Origin: Chloroflexota bacterium | GTDB taxonomy: Bacteria > Chloroflexota > UBA11872 > VXOZ01 | Length of the DNA: 64,000 bases | Assembly: GCA_012270555.1 (NCBI GenBank) | Contig: JAAXIC010000017.1 | Coordinates: 1-64,000 of the forward strand | Direction of reading: 5' to 3' | In this document: positions 1 through 8,139 of the stretch, piece by piece | How positions within the stretch are numbered: position 1 is the stretch's first letter | How the letters are laid out: each line of letters begins with the position of its first letter | The notes under the pieces: model-generated | Told to the model about the DNA's origin: nothing | Seen by the model: only the letters and a program-made list of their open reading frames with translations | The model's database searches: none | Made by a program: the position numbers and the translations under genes

Positions 1-2
1 TC

Positions 3-212
3 AATCAGACGACGATGATGGCGCTGGCGATGATGGTCATTGCTTCGCTCGTCGGCGCCGGCGGACTCGGCGAAGAGGTGCAGCGGGCGCTCTCGCGAGC
101 GCGTCCGGGAGAGGCCCTGCTGGGCGGTCTGGGGATCGTCTTCTTGGCGATCATCATCGACCGCATCACCCAGGCGTGGGCCAAGAGCCGGCAAGAAGCG
201 TTACGCATGTAA
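3..212 (+). CDS. Glycine betaine/proline ABC transporter permease, C-terminal end (partial)
   Basis: The reading frame is already open at the left edge and ends at TAA 210-212. The 69 residues begin NQTTMMALAMMVIASLVGAGGLG, the cytoplasmic loop (EAA-type, contacting the ATPase) and start of the last membrane segment typical of ProW/OpuAB permeases, followed by a hydrophobic stretch (GIVFLAIIIDRITQA). The gene just downstream encodes an OpuAC-type binding lipoprotein, so both belong to one osmolyte or betaine importer. The ORF track starts it at an internal Met; the true start lies outside the window. Substrate specificity cannot be read from this tail. Confidence 0.85.
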   Translation, partial: NQTTMMALAMMVIASLVGAGGLGEEVQRALSRARPGEALLGGLGIVFLAIIIDRITQAWAKSRQEALRM

Positions 213-310
213 GATATTTCGGAGGTGGCGATTAGTTGATAGTGGTGAGGGACTTACGGCATTATAATGCCAAGGTGTTAAGCAGAACTACGGGGGAGGA
301 TCCCAAAGTC

Positions 311-1372
311 ATGAAGACGAAAACTTGGAAAACACTCGGCGGCATGCTGGCGCTCATGTTCGCCCTGATGTTGACGTTGACTGCGTGCGCCACAGCGGAA
401 GTTGCGCCTGCCGACGGTGAAGCGCAGATGGAGGAGCAGGCCGACGCGGAGATGATGGATAAGCCAACCATCGTCTTTTCCGACCTCAGTTGGGATAGTG
501 CGCAAATCCAGAACGCGGTAGCGCGCTACATCATCGAGAACGGGTATGGCTACGAGACCGACGCGGTCTTCGGCGATACCGTGCCGATGCTGGTGGCCCT
601 CCGCGCCGGTGACGTAAACGTCACCATGGAAATCTGGTTGCCTAACCAGGAAGAGCCATTCCTGTTGGCCTTGGAAGAAGGTTCAGTTGAAGTTGTGGGC
701 AAGAGCCTCGAGGACAACTGGCAGTCCGCTTTCATCATTCCCCAGTACGTTGCGGACGCAAATCCCAACCTGCGGACCGTGGAAGACCTCAAGGACCACA
801 TGGAATTGTTCGTAACGCCGGACTCGAATGGCAAAGCACGTCTGCTTTCGTGCATTCCCGGTTGGGCGTGCGAGCAAGTGAATGCCAACCAGGTCGTAGC
901 CTATGGCTTGAGCGACGTGGTCGAGTTGGTCAATCCTGGTTCAGATGCGGCTTTGCAGAGTGAGATTCGCGCGGCATTCCTGAAGGAAGAGCCGGTGCTC
1001 TTCTACTACTGGGGTCCGACGACGTTCTCCTTTGAGATGGAGACCGAACTCGGCGGCTTTTACATCCTCGAAGAGCCGGAAAACAACGAGGAATGCTGGG
1101 CGAACGGTAATGCCTGCGCCTATCCATTGGCTGAAGTCGTGATCGCGGTTAACACTGAACTTAAGGATGCCGCTCCCGACATTGTTGAATTGCTCGGCAA
1201 TTGGGACTGGAATTTCAGCAATCAACGCCAGGCCGAAACCTACTTCTCGGAGACTGGCGCTGAGTATGCCGATGTTGCCATTCATTGGCTGAAGAATAAT
1301 GATTCGTGGCGCGAGTGGGTGACCGCTGACGCCGCTGAGAAGATTGCCGCTGCTCTCGCAGCCGAAGAATAG
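311..1372 (+). CDS. Glycine betaine/proline-type ABC transporter substrate-binding lipoprotein (OpuAC/ProX)
   Basis: Extracytoplasmic ligand-binding component of a quaternary-amine importer. ATG 311 is chosen because GGGGGAGGA lies about ten bases upstream and it opens a lipoprotein signal peptide (MKTKTWKTLGGM...) with lipobox LTAC near residue 23; the track start at 236 has no such signal. An acidic linker follows, then the OpuAC-like domain beginning PTIVFSDLSWDSAQIQNAV, with the family-like segments 'GDTVPMLVALRAGDVNVTMEIWLPN' shortened here to the region at about residues 100-125. Length (353 aa) is normal. It lies 98 bases after the permease and is closed by a strong terminator. Betaine versus proline or choline is not decidable from sequence alone. 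Confidence 0.88.
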   Translation: MKTKTWKTLGGMLALMFALMLTLTACATAEVAPADGEAQMEEQADAEMMDKPTIVFSDLSWDSAQIQNAVARYIIENGYGYETDAVFGDTVPMLVALRAGDVNVTMEIWLPNQEEPFLLALEEGSVEVVGKSLEDNWQSAFIIPQYVADANPNLRTVEDLKDHMELFVTPDSNGKARLLSCIPGWACEQVNANQVVAYGLSDVVELVNPGSDAALQSEIRAAFLKEEPVLFYYWGPTTFSFEMETELGGFYILEEPENNEECWANGNACAYPLAEVVIAVNTELKDAAPDIVELLGNWDWNFSNQRQAETYFSETGAEYADVAIHWLKNNDSWREWVTADAAEKIAAALAAEE

Positions 1373-1425
1373 AAAAACAGGTTCTTCTATCCGCAAGGGC
1401 TTTGCTTCTCGCGGAGAGCCTAATA

Positions 1426-1465
1426 AAGAAGAGAGGTGCACCACGGTGCACCTCTCTTCTTTTTC
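1426..1465. terminator. Intrinsic terminator between convergent genes
   Basis: A 15-bp perfect inverted repeat, AAGAAGAGAGGTGCA with its complement TGCACCTCTCTTCTT, separated by six bases, is followed on the plus strand by a T-rich tract (TTTCTC). It sits 54 bases after the binding-protein stop and about 85 bases before the end of the oppositely oriented sulfatase, so it may serve both strands; the minus-strand side is followed by CTTTATTA. Confidence 0.85.
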
Positions 1466-1550
1466 TCTCCCTTCCTACCGATGCCGTAAGAATAGCAGGG
1501 GCATCGGCACGAGTTGAAGGCGTGAATTCGGTCGTGCTCCCTAACCCTTA

Positions 1551-2960
1551 TTACCACCGGCGAACGGGTTTCTCGCTGTCGAGCAGATGTTGCAGCAGCA
1601 TGTCCTCGTGCTGCTGCAAGAGTTCGCGCGACCCTGGATCGCGGGCGAGATTGCGCATTTCCAGCGGGTCCTCCTGCATATCGTAGAGTTCCTGCCCGTC
1701 CTCGGTGTTCCAGAAGGCGTACTTGTAGCGGTTCGTGGTGATGGACTTGCCGCGCCGCACCTGGTTGTTGTCCTCGAATTCACAGAGCGCGAACCCCGGC
1801 GCATCTTCCGCGCCCTCTACCACGGGCTTCAAGCTGGTTGCTTGCATCTCCGGCGGTATTTCCACACCGGCGTATTCAAGGATGGTCGGCGCGACCTGGA
1901 AGGTGCCGATCACGCCGTCCACATGGGGCACGTGGGGCATGTCGCTTGGCGGCACCACGATGAATGGCACTCGGGCGGAGCCTTCCCAGAACGTGCCCTT
2001 GCCACCCCGCGACCAATCGCCCATGTGGTCGCCGTGGTCGCTGGTGAAGATGATGAGCGTATTATCTGCCTTGCCGCACTCTTCCAGCGTCTGGAAAAGG
2101 CGTTCCATCATGTCGTCGATGTACGTGCACAGACCCCAGTAGAATGCCGTTACCCGGCGAATGAGGCTATCGTCGGGTAGTTTCGCGAAGCGTCCGCCGC
2201 CATTCTGCAGGTGCTTCGGCTTGTCGCTGTCGTCTGCGAGATACGTCGGCGAGACGTCCACGTAATCCGACGGGTACATGCTGTCATACGGCCGCGGCGG
2301 GTCGAATGGCCCATGGGGCCCGCAGATACCGCACCAGGCGAAGAAGGGACGGTCGTGGCCGCGGGAGACAAACTCGCGCGTATTCTCCGTAATCCAGGTA
2401 TCGATATACTCCTCTATCGGAAGGACGTTCGAAATGGCGGTCATGTATTTGCGGTATTCCGGTTCGCGGCGTTGCTCGTAGATGAGTTCGTAACCGCCGG
2501 GATGCACGGAGTCCAGCCAGCGCGCGTATACCGGACCTAAAGGACCGGGGCCCAGCGGCGAGCCATATGACTGCGTCCAGCGGGATCCCTTGCCGCCGGT
2601 GAGCTGGGTCTCGTGGTAGCCTTTCGGCGGCATCATGTGGATTTTACCAAAGGCGGCGGTCACGTAGCCCGCGTCCTGCAGGTGCTCCATGAAGGTCTTT
2701 TCCCACGGGGGTAGACCAGGGGTGCTGTCGACGGCGGCTTCCATGTAGCTTACGCCGTGTTGACGCGTGTAGCGCCCGGTCTGGAGGCAGGCGCGAGCCG
2801 GAATGCAGACGGGGTTCTGATTATAGGCCTTGGCAAAGAGCGTGCCCTTCTCCGCCAGGGCGTCCAACGTCGGCGTCTTGACCTTCTGATTGCCGTAACA
2901 GCCCAGCGTATCCCAGCGCTGTTCGTCGGTCGTTATGAGAATGATGTTCGGGCGATCCAT
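1551..2960 (-). CDS. Type I sulfatase (formylglycine-dependent), cytoplasmic
   Basis: Hydrolyses a sulfate ester (or possibly a phosphonate/phosphate monoester, since the alkaline-phosphatase superfamily overlaps). The N-terminus MDRPNIILITTDEQRWDTLG carries the first metal ligand (D12), and NPVCIPARACLQTGRY contains the sulfatase signature C-x-P-x-R (C52 to R56) whose Cys is converted to formylglycine. 'FTSDHGDHMGDW' gives the distal metal-binding Asp/His. At 469 aa it is full length. There is no signal peptide, so it should act in the cytoplasm on an imported substrate. ATG 2960 has AGGGAG upstream. No maturase gene (FGE or anSME) is in the window. The substrate is unknown. Confidence 0.9.
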   Translation of the reverse strand: MDRPNIILITTDEQRWDTLGCYGNQKVKTPTLDALAEKGTLFAKAYNQNPVCIPARACLQTGRYTRQHGVSYMEAAVDSTPGLPPWEKTFMEHLQDAGYVTAAFGKIHMMPPKGYHETQLTGGKGSRWTQSYGSPLGPGPLGPVYARWLDSVHPGGYELIYEQRREPEYRKYMTAISNVLPIEEYIDTWITENTREFVSRGHDRPFFAWCGICGPHGPFDPPRPYDSMYPSDYVDVSPTYLADDSDKPKHLQNGGGRFAKLPDDSLIRRVTAFYWGLCTYIDDMMERLFQTLEECGKADNTLIIFTSDHGDHMGDWSRGGKGTFWEGSARVPFIVVPPSDMPHVPHVDGVIGTFQVAPTILEYAGVEIPPEMQATSLKPVVEGAEDAPGFALCEFEDNNQVRRGKSITTNRYKYAFWNTEDGQELYDMQEDPLEMRNLARDPGSRELLQQHEDMLLQHLLDSEKPVRRW

Positions 2961-3137
2961 GCGGTTCCGCTCCCTGCTATTTTCACGGGTGGTTGTGAAA
3001 TCGAGGTCTCGAAATCATCGCGCGGTGCTCTTCAAACTGCAACAGTATCGAGGAACACTTGCCTGCACATTGTAGCATTGCGGCGGCGAAGAGATGGCGA
3101 AAGAACTCCGGTTAGGAATCGGCTGAACCTGGTGTGC

Positions 3138-3986
3138 CTACAGGCCAACTTCGTCCGCGAGACGCTTCGTGTACTGTAAGTCCCGCTTCACTTGGGCGAG
3201 TAACTCGGCCTGGTCCAAGTCTCGAAAGCTGTTGGGTCCGCGGTATTCTGCTTGAAACGACGCGTAGCCGGCGTAGCCGATCTGCTTCAAATATTGGAAG
3301 GCTTCAGGGAAGGGGATGAAGCCTTGGTCGAACGGCACAACTTTAGGTCGCCAGTGCGTTGCTCCCGTCTCAGGGTCTACTTCTTGAAACTGGGCGAGGT
3401 TCTCCAGAGCAAGCATGTTAATGCGATTGGAGAGGAGGTCCAGGCCGTGAATCCAGCCGCCAAAGCTACCCTCGATGCCCATGTGCCCAAGATCGGGATA
3501 GTAGCAGAGTGCAGCGGGGTCGAATCCTTCCAGCAAGAGCGAGACCACGTGGGTGGTGGCGGAAAGGGTGGGCCCGTCGTGGGCGTGTACGCCGGCCTGC
3601 ATGCCATACTTCCGACACAGTGATTCGATGCCGCCCAACTGCTCACGCACCTCCGCGATCTGCCGGCGCATCTCGCCGAAACCGGCGTAGCGATAGTAGC
3701 CCAGCTTGAACTGCTTGATGCCCAGACCGGCAGCCGTGGCGAGAATGTCTTCCGCCTGAGGCGAGTCCGCGCTGTCGATTGCCGTGGTAAGCCAGCCAAC
3801 TTCCAAGCCCCGTTCACGGACAGCCCGCACGGCCTTTGGCAGATCGGTCTTCACCCGTTCGGGCAAAACGTGACCGGGGGAGCGCACAGTGAGGTCTACA
3901 CCGTCCATGCCAAGTTCGGCAACGGTATCGGCAAGTTCGGGGTAGGTGAGGTGCTCCAAAGGCTTTGAGAGCATCAGGTATTTCAT
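3138..3986 (-). CDS. Sugar phosphate isomerase/epimerase family TIM-barrel protein
   Basis: A 282-residue protein of the xylose-isomerase-like TIM barrel superfamily (AP_endonuc_2). Visible features are the opening MKYLMLSKPLEHLTYPELAD, the strand-loop VGWLTTAID, the acidic/His positions in 'MQAGVHAHDGPT' and 'CYYPDLGHMGIEG', and 'MLALENLAQF'. Members isomerise or epimerise sugars or hydroxy-acids with a divalent metal, or act as lyases. It lies in the same orientation as the sulfatase (178 bases upstream of it), and the two could handle a sulfated carbohydrate, but that is inference. Substrate not recognisable. Confidence 0.75.
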   Translation of the reverse strand: MKYLMLSKPLEHLTYPELADTVAELGMDGVDLTVRSPGHVLPERVKTDLPKAVRAVRERGLEVGWLTTAIDSADSPQAEDILATAAGLGIKQFKLGYYRYAGFGEMRRQIAEVREQLGGIESLCRKYGMQAGVHAHDGPTLSATTHVVSLLLEGFDPAALCYYPDLGHMGIEGSFGGWIHGLDLLSNRINMLALENLAQFQEVDPETGATHWRPKVVPFDQGFIPFPEAFQYLKQIGYAGYASFQAEYRGPNSFRDLDQAELLAQVKRDLQYTKRLADEVGL

Positions 3987-4080
3987 GGATGTCGCTTTCC
4001 CAATTTAATGCGGCCCTCTAGGCCCGACCCCGCAGTGATTGAACGCTAGAGGGTCTCTTCATCCAATAACAACAAACATA

Positions 4081-4162
4081 CCGTCATTCCGGCGGAAGCC
4101 GGAATCCATCTTAGTCTTGCGGCGCGCATCTTGTGCCAAGCGGGGACAAGCCCCCGCGCTAC
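4081..4162. repeat. Two dispersed palindromic repeats side by side (families R1 and R3)
   Basis: In the gap between two minus-strand genes, 4081-4108 holds CATTCCGG-CGGAA-CCGGAATC-type palindrome (R1), whose second copy at 12209-12236 is inside a coding sequence with two mismatches. Directly after it, 4139-4162 holds GGGGACAAG-CCCCC-GCGCTAC (R3), with relatives at 32612, 53805 and, inverted, 61789. No coding potential is evident here. Confidence 0.8.
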
Positions 4163-4224
4163 TTGCGACCGCAACGGCGATGTTCTCGCTTGCTCGCGCC
4201 GGAAATCCAAACACATACCGGCTT

Positions 4225-5049
4225 TCATCGCCGCGTGCTGAGCAGCCGCCGCATCGTCCCGCCGAGAATCTGCTTCTTTTCGTCGTCGGTGATGGGTGCC
4301 AAGAGGATGCGTCCGATCTGATGGGTCGGACACATCCAGGGAAAGTCGTCACCGTAGAGGATGCGTCCGGCGCCCACGTGTTTCACCAACTGCGCGAATA
4401 TGCCGAATGGCGCAACAGAACCGGCGGTGTCCAAATATACGTTCGGTTCCTCAAGGGCGACATCGTAATTCCGGTCCAGCTCCGGGTGCCTGCGGCCCGC
4501 TCCGGCGTGGGCCACGATGAAATGGGCGTTGGGATATGACCGGGCGGTGCGGCGCAACACGTCCGGGGAGTCCACGCCGTGGCTGATAAGCGGCAACCGG
4601 TGCTTGTCCGCCAACTCAAAAGCGGGGACATACCCCGGCCCGCCGAATGGATAATCATGCAAGCTCGTGTGAAACTTGATGCCGCGCACGCCGGCGTCGA
4701 TGCAGCGCTGCATCTCGTCACGGACTTGTCGCTCGAGGTTGGGGTCCGGCACCGCGTACGCCAAGATGCGGCCGGGGTGCTGGCGGGCCGCTTCCAGGCT
4801 CATGTCGTTGCCGCTGCGCATGTCAGCCGTAATCGCCAAGCTGGAGAAAACGCACGACTGATCAATGCCGACGCGGTCCATCGTCCGCACAAGTGAATCG
4901 GCATCCGGCGCGGGTTGAGCAAAGCCGTAGTAGAGGCCGAGGTGGGAATGGTTGTTCACGATGAAGGTGTCGGAAATCGGTTCGCCGCGCAGGGCGGCCT
5001 CACGGATGGTCATGGTGTCACTGCCGGCTGCTGAAGCTATCTGCGCCAT
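4225..5049 (-). CDS. Amidohydrolase_2 family metal-dependent hydrolase
   Basis: TIM-barrel hydrolase or decarboxylase of the amidohydrolase_2 family. The metal-binding H-x-H is seen as NNHSHLG near residue 33, a beta-strand His in 'HFIVAHAGAGRRHPELD', and the terminal Asp in 'GRILYGDDFPWM'. The region 'GVRGIKFHTSLHDYP' holds the usual Lys/His strand. The 274-residue ORF may really start at the second Met (MTIREAALRG, 13th codon), since the first twelve residues look non-conserved. It is 138 bases downstream of another amidohydrolase-fold gene that lacks these metal ligands. The substrate is unknown. Confidence 0.78.
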   Translation of the reverse strand: MAQIASAAGSDTMTIREAALRGEPISDTFIVNNHSHLGLYYGFAQPAPDADSLVRTMDRVGIDQSCVFSSLAITADMRSGNDMSLEAARQHPGRILAYAVPDPNLERQVRDEMQRCIDAGVRGIKFHTSLHDYPFGGPGYVPAFELADKHRLPLISHGVDSPDVLRRTARSYPNAHFIVAHAGAGRRHPELDRNYDVALEEPNVYLDTAGSVAPFGIFAQLVKHVGAGRILYGDDFPWMCPTHQIGRILLAPITDDEKKQILGGTMRRLLSTRR

Positions 5050-5132
5050 GTCACTACGTCCTTCTCGCTGTTGTTAGGTACCCAAGGGTGTCTTGTTTCG
5101 GATTTGATGCCCCGTTACAGGTGGTTCTCATG

Positions 5133-5171
5133 CATCCGTTCGTCCTGAGCTTGTCGAAGGATGAACGGATG
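5133..5171. repeat. Dispersed palindromic repeat, family R2
   Basis: CATCCGTTCGTCCTGAGC...GGATGAACGGATG forms a near-perfect hairpin around 'CTGAGCTTGTCGAAGG'. Relatives occur at 29970-30012, 30044-30077 and 57508-57535, always between genes and in both orientations. Confidence 0.8.
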
Positions 5172-5186
5172 CTGATTGCAAAGTAC

Positions 5187-5960
5187 TTAATCGACACAGC
5201 CATCAAGCAAGCGCTGTAGGCTCCCGCTTGCTACCATGTCACGCTCTTCTACGGAGAAACTGGCGTATGTTAGCCCGGTGATGGCCATACCCGGGTCCCA
5301 CTCAGGCAGGCCGGAACCGAATACCAAGCGGTTCGCACCCCAGCGGTCAGCACAGAGGGCAATGGCATCGTGACCCTGGAAATAGCAGGTTTCGATGTAA
5401 AGATTGGAATGCCGGTCCATGAGCGTAAAGAGCGTGCGGTAGTTCGCCGGCGGCTCGCGCAACAGCACGAGCGGCAGCGTGGGATACGTGCGGAGTGCCC
5501 ACTCGATGAAGGCCCATGGTCGGGGCTCGCTCCAATGGCGGTTGTTCGTATCCAGGAAGAGGGGCACGCGACGCTCGGCTAAGGCTTCCAGCAATGTGTC
5601 AACTTCGAACGGCTCCAAGGTAAGCCGGTTGATGCCGGTGCAGAGACGCGCCGCCCGCGCGCCGGACTCCAGCAGTTCGGCGACGAGTTCGCGTTCCGGC
5701 GGCAGCTCCCCGGTGACGGACGGCATGACAACCCAACACGGCACGAGGCGGTCTATGCCCTTGGTTTCCTCAATCACGCGCCGGTTGCCAATGGCGGGAT
5801 GCTGCCACTTGGCGAGGCCGTGGGTGACGAGCGCGCGGCTGATGCCGTTCTCGTCCATGGCGGCCAGCAAGCGCGGGACGTCGTCAGGCGTGTCATCGTG
5901 GCGGAGAAAGATCGGTCCGAGAAAGACGTTCGCGTCGAAGAGGTGCGGGATTTCGCGCAT
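5187..5960 (-). CDS. Amidohydrolase-fold protein lacking the metal-binding residues
   Basis: 257 residues from ATG 5960, chosen over the track start because GGAGG lies seven bases upstream and the residues before it look non-coding. Overall architecture follows amidohydrolase_2 proteins: a start MREIPHLFDANVFLGPIF, central 'PLFLDTNNRHWSEPRPWAF', and a C-terminal 'NRLVFGSGLPEWDPGMAI'. The H-x-H is replaced by DANVF, the strand-6 His region reads LREPPANYRT, and the terminal Asp is Gly (FGSGLP). It therefore probably cannot bind the usual zinc site. Role unknown: a pseudoenzyme partner of its neighbour, or a metal-free catalyst. Confidence 0.7.
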   Translation of the reverse strand: MREIPHLFDANVFLGPIFLRHDDTPDDVPRLLAAMDENGISRALVTHGLAKWQHPAIGNRRVIEETKGIDRLVPCWVVMPSVTGELPPERELVAELLESGARAARLCTGINRLTLEPFEVDTLLEALAERRVPLFLDTNNRHWSEPRPWAFIEWALRTYPTLPLVLLREPPANYRTLFTLMDRHSNLYIETCYFQGHDAIALCADRWGANRLVFGSGLPEWDPGMAITGLTYASFSVEERDMVASGSLQRLLDGCVD

Positions 5961-6179
5961 GGGTGCCTCCATCCAACTACTCTGCATATATGCGTGGCGT
6001 ATGTTTCCCCTGATTATACAAGAGAGCAACAGGAGCATACGTCGCCAAAGACCGGGCTGCCTGCCGAGTTTAGACGCTTTCTCCCATATACGACACTAGA
6101 CTTTCGACAGGCATGGTCAATCGTGTGTATCCTGCACAATGAGAATTCACTGAAATGGCTGAACGAGCGCACAAGCGAG

Positions 6180-7550
6180 ATGAGTATGCCGATGAATAGC
6201 CGTGAGAGGTACTTCCACGTGGGGACAGCGCGCGTTTGCATCACGCCTGACGTGGGCATGCCGTATCTGGGTTACGGCTGGGACCGGCAGGACCCGTTCT
6301 TGGGCGTCAATGACGACTTGTGGGCCAAGGCGCTTGTGATCGACGACGGTGAACGGGCGGCGGCGCTTATCGCCTGCGACATGATTGGTTTCCCCCCGGC
6401 GCCATTCGCCGCCTCGGTGCGGGAGCAGGTGGCAGTCCATACGTCTATTCCAGGTGAGCACGTGATGCTCAGTGCGAGCCACACCCACAGCAGCCATGCT
6501 TCCATCGATCTCTCCACCCTCGAACTCGAATGGCCGTGGGTGCAGGAACTCATCGGCAGCTTGGCCGGCGCGGCCATTGCCGCCTGGCAGCAGCGGCAGC
6601 CGGCGACGATCAAAGTGACGTCGGGTGAGATACATGGGATTTCCGAGAACCGCCGGGTATTTCGCAGCGACGGCAAGGTGTACCGCAACTGGGACCGCAC
6701 TGCGCCCGGCGTGGAAGTGCGGCGTGGGCCGGTCGATCCCGAGGTGGGCGTGCTCTTGGCGCAGCGCCCCGACGGGTCGCCGCTGGCCGTGCTGAGCAAT
6801 TTCACGGCCCATCCCATTTGTGCCATGAGCCAGCCGCTCGTGTCGGCGGACTTCACCGGTCTCGGCATGACCGCCGTGGAGGACGCGCTGGGTTCTGGCG
6901 TGACGGCGCTGTTCACGCAAGGCGCGTGCGGTGACGTCAATCCGCCAGTGGTGCGGCGCAATGTGCGCGACGCGCGGGAAGTGGGTCTGCAACTGGGCGG
7001 TGAGGTGCTGCGCGCGGCGGCCTCGCTGCTGCCTGATGAGGTCCCGGCGACTGACTGCCGCGTGCGCGTGGCAACGAAGCACGTGAACTGGGACTACCGC
7101 ACGGACTTGATGCCGAGAGATGCGGCGACGCGCGCCTACGCCGCGGCCACGGAGAAGATCGAGAGCCTGAAGCGCGGCGGCGCCTCCGCCGCGGCGGTGC
7201 GCGCCGAAGCCAACCGGCACCGTGACGCATTGGAGAACTACATGCTCACCCGCAACGACGCGCGGCGGGAAGAGGGCGAGATTCAGGTACTCGCCATTGG
7301 CGATAGCGCCTGGGTGGGCGTGCCGGGCGAGTTATTCTGCCAGATAGGACTTGACATAAAGAAACAGTCGCCGGTTGCCCACACGTATGTCGTCGGCTAC
7401 GCCAACTGCTACCAGGGTTACTTCCCCACACCCATCGCCTACACGGAGGGTGGCTACGAGGTCAACGTGGGGCGCTGGAGCCGATTCACCGCTGCCGCCG
7501 GCGTGAGCATTGAAGAAACCGCACTGGATCTCTTGCGCACAGTTGCCTAG
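6180..7550 (+). CDS. Neutral/alkaline non-lysosomal ceramidase-like N-terminal domain protein
   Basis: The protein opens 'YFHVGTARVCITPDVGMPYLGYG', typical of the neutral ceramidase N-terminal domain, followed by 'LIACDMIGFP' and the metal/active region 'HVMLSASHTHSSHAS'. Later 'VLSNFTAHPICAMS' and 'TALFTQGACGDVNP' match the conserved HP and GDVNP segments. At 456 residues it lacks the C-terminal Ig-like domain of true ceramidases and has no signal peptide, so it belongs to the short bacterial group whose substrates are undefined amides. ATG 6180 is the first plausible start (ATGs at 6186 and 6192 also possible); the track start at 5799 is an extension antisense to the previous gene. Confidence 0.75.
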   Translation: MSMPMNSRERYFHVGTARVCITPDVGMPYLGYGWDRQDPFLGVNDDLWAKALVIDDGERAAALIACDMIGFPPAPFAASVREQVAVHTSIPGEHVMLSASHTHSSHASIDLSTLELEWPWVQELIGSLAGAAIAAWQQRQPATIKVTSGEIHGISENRRVFRSDGKVYRNWDRTAPGVEVRRGPVDPEVGVLLAQRPDGSPLAVLSNFTAHPICAMSQPLVSADFTGLGMTAVEDALGSGVTALFTQGACGDVNPPVVRRNVRDAREVGLQLGGEVLRAAASLLPDEVPATDCRVRVATKHVNWDYRTDLMPRDAATRAYAAATEKIESLKRGGASAAAVRAEANRHRDALENYMLTRNDARREEGEIQVLAIGDSAWVGVPGELFCQIGLDIKKQSPVAHTYVVGYANCYQGYFPTPIAYTEGGYEVNVGRWSRFTAAAGVSIEETALDLLRTVA

Positions 7551-7643
7551 CGTCCGAGAGACGCCGCGCAGACCACGGGCAGCCGCGCGCTAAGCCAGCC
7601 TAAGGCCTAGCAGCCTAACAACACTGCAATGACGGGTAGGTGT

Positions 7644-7691
7644 CGGCAGTAGCGCAGGGATACAGCGCAGGTTACAAACCTACGCTACCGG
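7644..7691. repeat. Dispersed palindromic repeat, family R4
   Basis: AGTAGCGCAGGGATACAGCGCAGG followed by TTACAAACCTACGCTACC makes an imperfect hairpin. The core GCGCAGGTT-GCAA-ACCTGCG recurs at 53708-53730 and, as a clean 21-base palindrome, at 61909-61929. It lies between the ceramidase-like gene and the convergent OsmC-like gene. Confidence 0.65.
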
Positions 7692-7713
7692 TCAATACAG
7701 TCATGTTGTACCA

Positions 7714-8139
7714 CTAGCCCACGTCAAGTTCAGTCACTATGGTCGGGCCGCCCTCAAGCGTGCGGTGCACGGGGCAGCGTTGGGCAATCTGCAGGAGCCG
7801 CTCAGCTTGTGCTTCATCGAGCGTCCCGGTGACGACAATGTAACGCCGGATGAGGTCGATTCTGGAACCACTCTCTTGTTCGCACTCGGCGCAGTCGCGG
7901 GCGTGCACGCGCTCGTGGCTGAGTTCTACCCGCACCGCTTGGAGGTCCCACTTTTTTCTGTCGGCATACAGCCGCAGCGTCATGGCCGTTCAGGTGCCGA
8001 GCGCGGCCAGCAGCAGTTCATACGGATTGGGTCCGAGATTCTCTCCCTCCGGCGGGGGCTCGTCTGCGACCAGGGCGTGCGTGTCGGTGACAACGACGTG
8101 CTGGAGCCGTTCGAGACTCTTGATCGTTACTGTCTGCAT
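7714..8139 (-). CDS. OsmC-like protein with in-frame UGA at the catalytic Cys position (candidate selenoprotein)
   Basis: OsmC/Ohr proteins reduce organic hydroperoxides with two conserved cysteines. Reading from ATG 8139 (AGGAGA nine bases upstream) gives MQTVTIKSLERLQHV...GPNPYELLLAALGT, then TGA at 7992-7990, then without any frame change TAMTLRLYADRKKW... to the stop at 7714. Members normally read ALGACTAMTLR-like sequence here, so the TGA (codon 50) replaces the peroxidatic Cys. The second Cys is kept in AQRCPVHRTL (codon 122). Total length, 141 codons, is the family norm. A SECIS-like hairpin follows the UGA. The track shows only the 3' part (89 aa). Alternatives are a point-mutated pseudogene or a sequencing error; selenocysteine insertion fits best because of the exact position and hairpin. 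Selenium genes are not in the window. Confidence 0.75.
7958..7977 (-). promoter_or_regulatory. SECIS-like hairpin just downstream of the in-frame UGA
   Basis: On the mRNA, twelve bases after UGA, CUG-CGGC-UGUAU-GCCG-A-CAG folds into a seven-base-pair stem with one bulged A and a five-base loop UGUAU. Nineteen bases separate UGA from the loop and G is the second loop base. Known bacterial SECIS elements have a short stem, a small apical loop with a G in its first two positions, and roughly 16-37 bases from UGA to the loop, so all criteria are met. Such small hairpins also occur by chance in GC-rich DNA. Confidence 0.55.

Noticed and set aside
236-268. Possible promoter before the ProX-like gene (TTGATA and TATAAT)
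   Set aside because: The TATAAT at 263-268 is perfect but the spacing to TTGATA is 21 bases, too long; the gene is probably cotranscribed with the permease.
6147-7220. 357-codon minus-strand ORF over the ceramidase-like gene
   Set aside because: Arg/His-rich shadow sequence without recognisable motifs; the plus frame is conserved.
7984-7995. Frameshift explanation for the split OsmC gene
   Set aside because: Both halves are in the same frame (start 8139 and track start 7983 differ by 156 bases), so only the TGA codon interrupts it.
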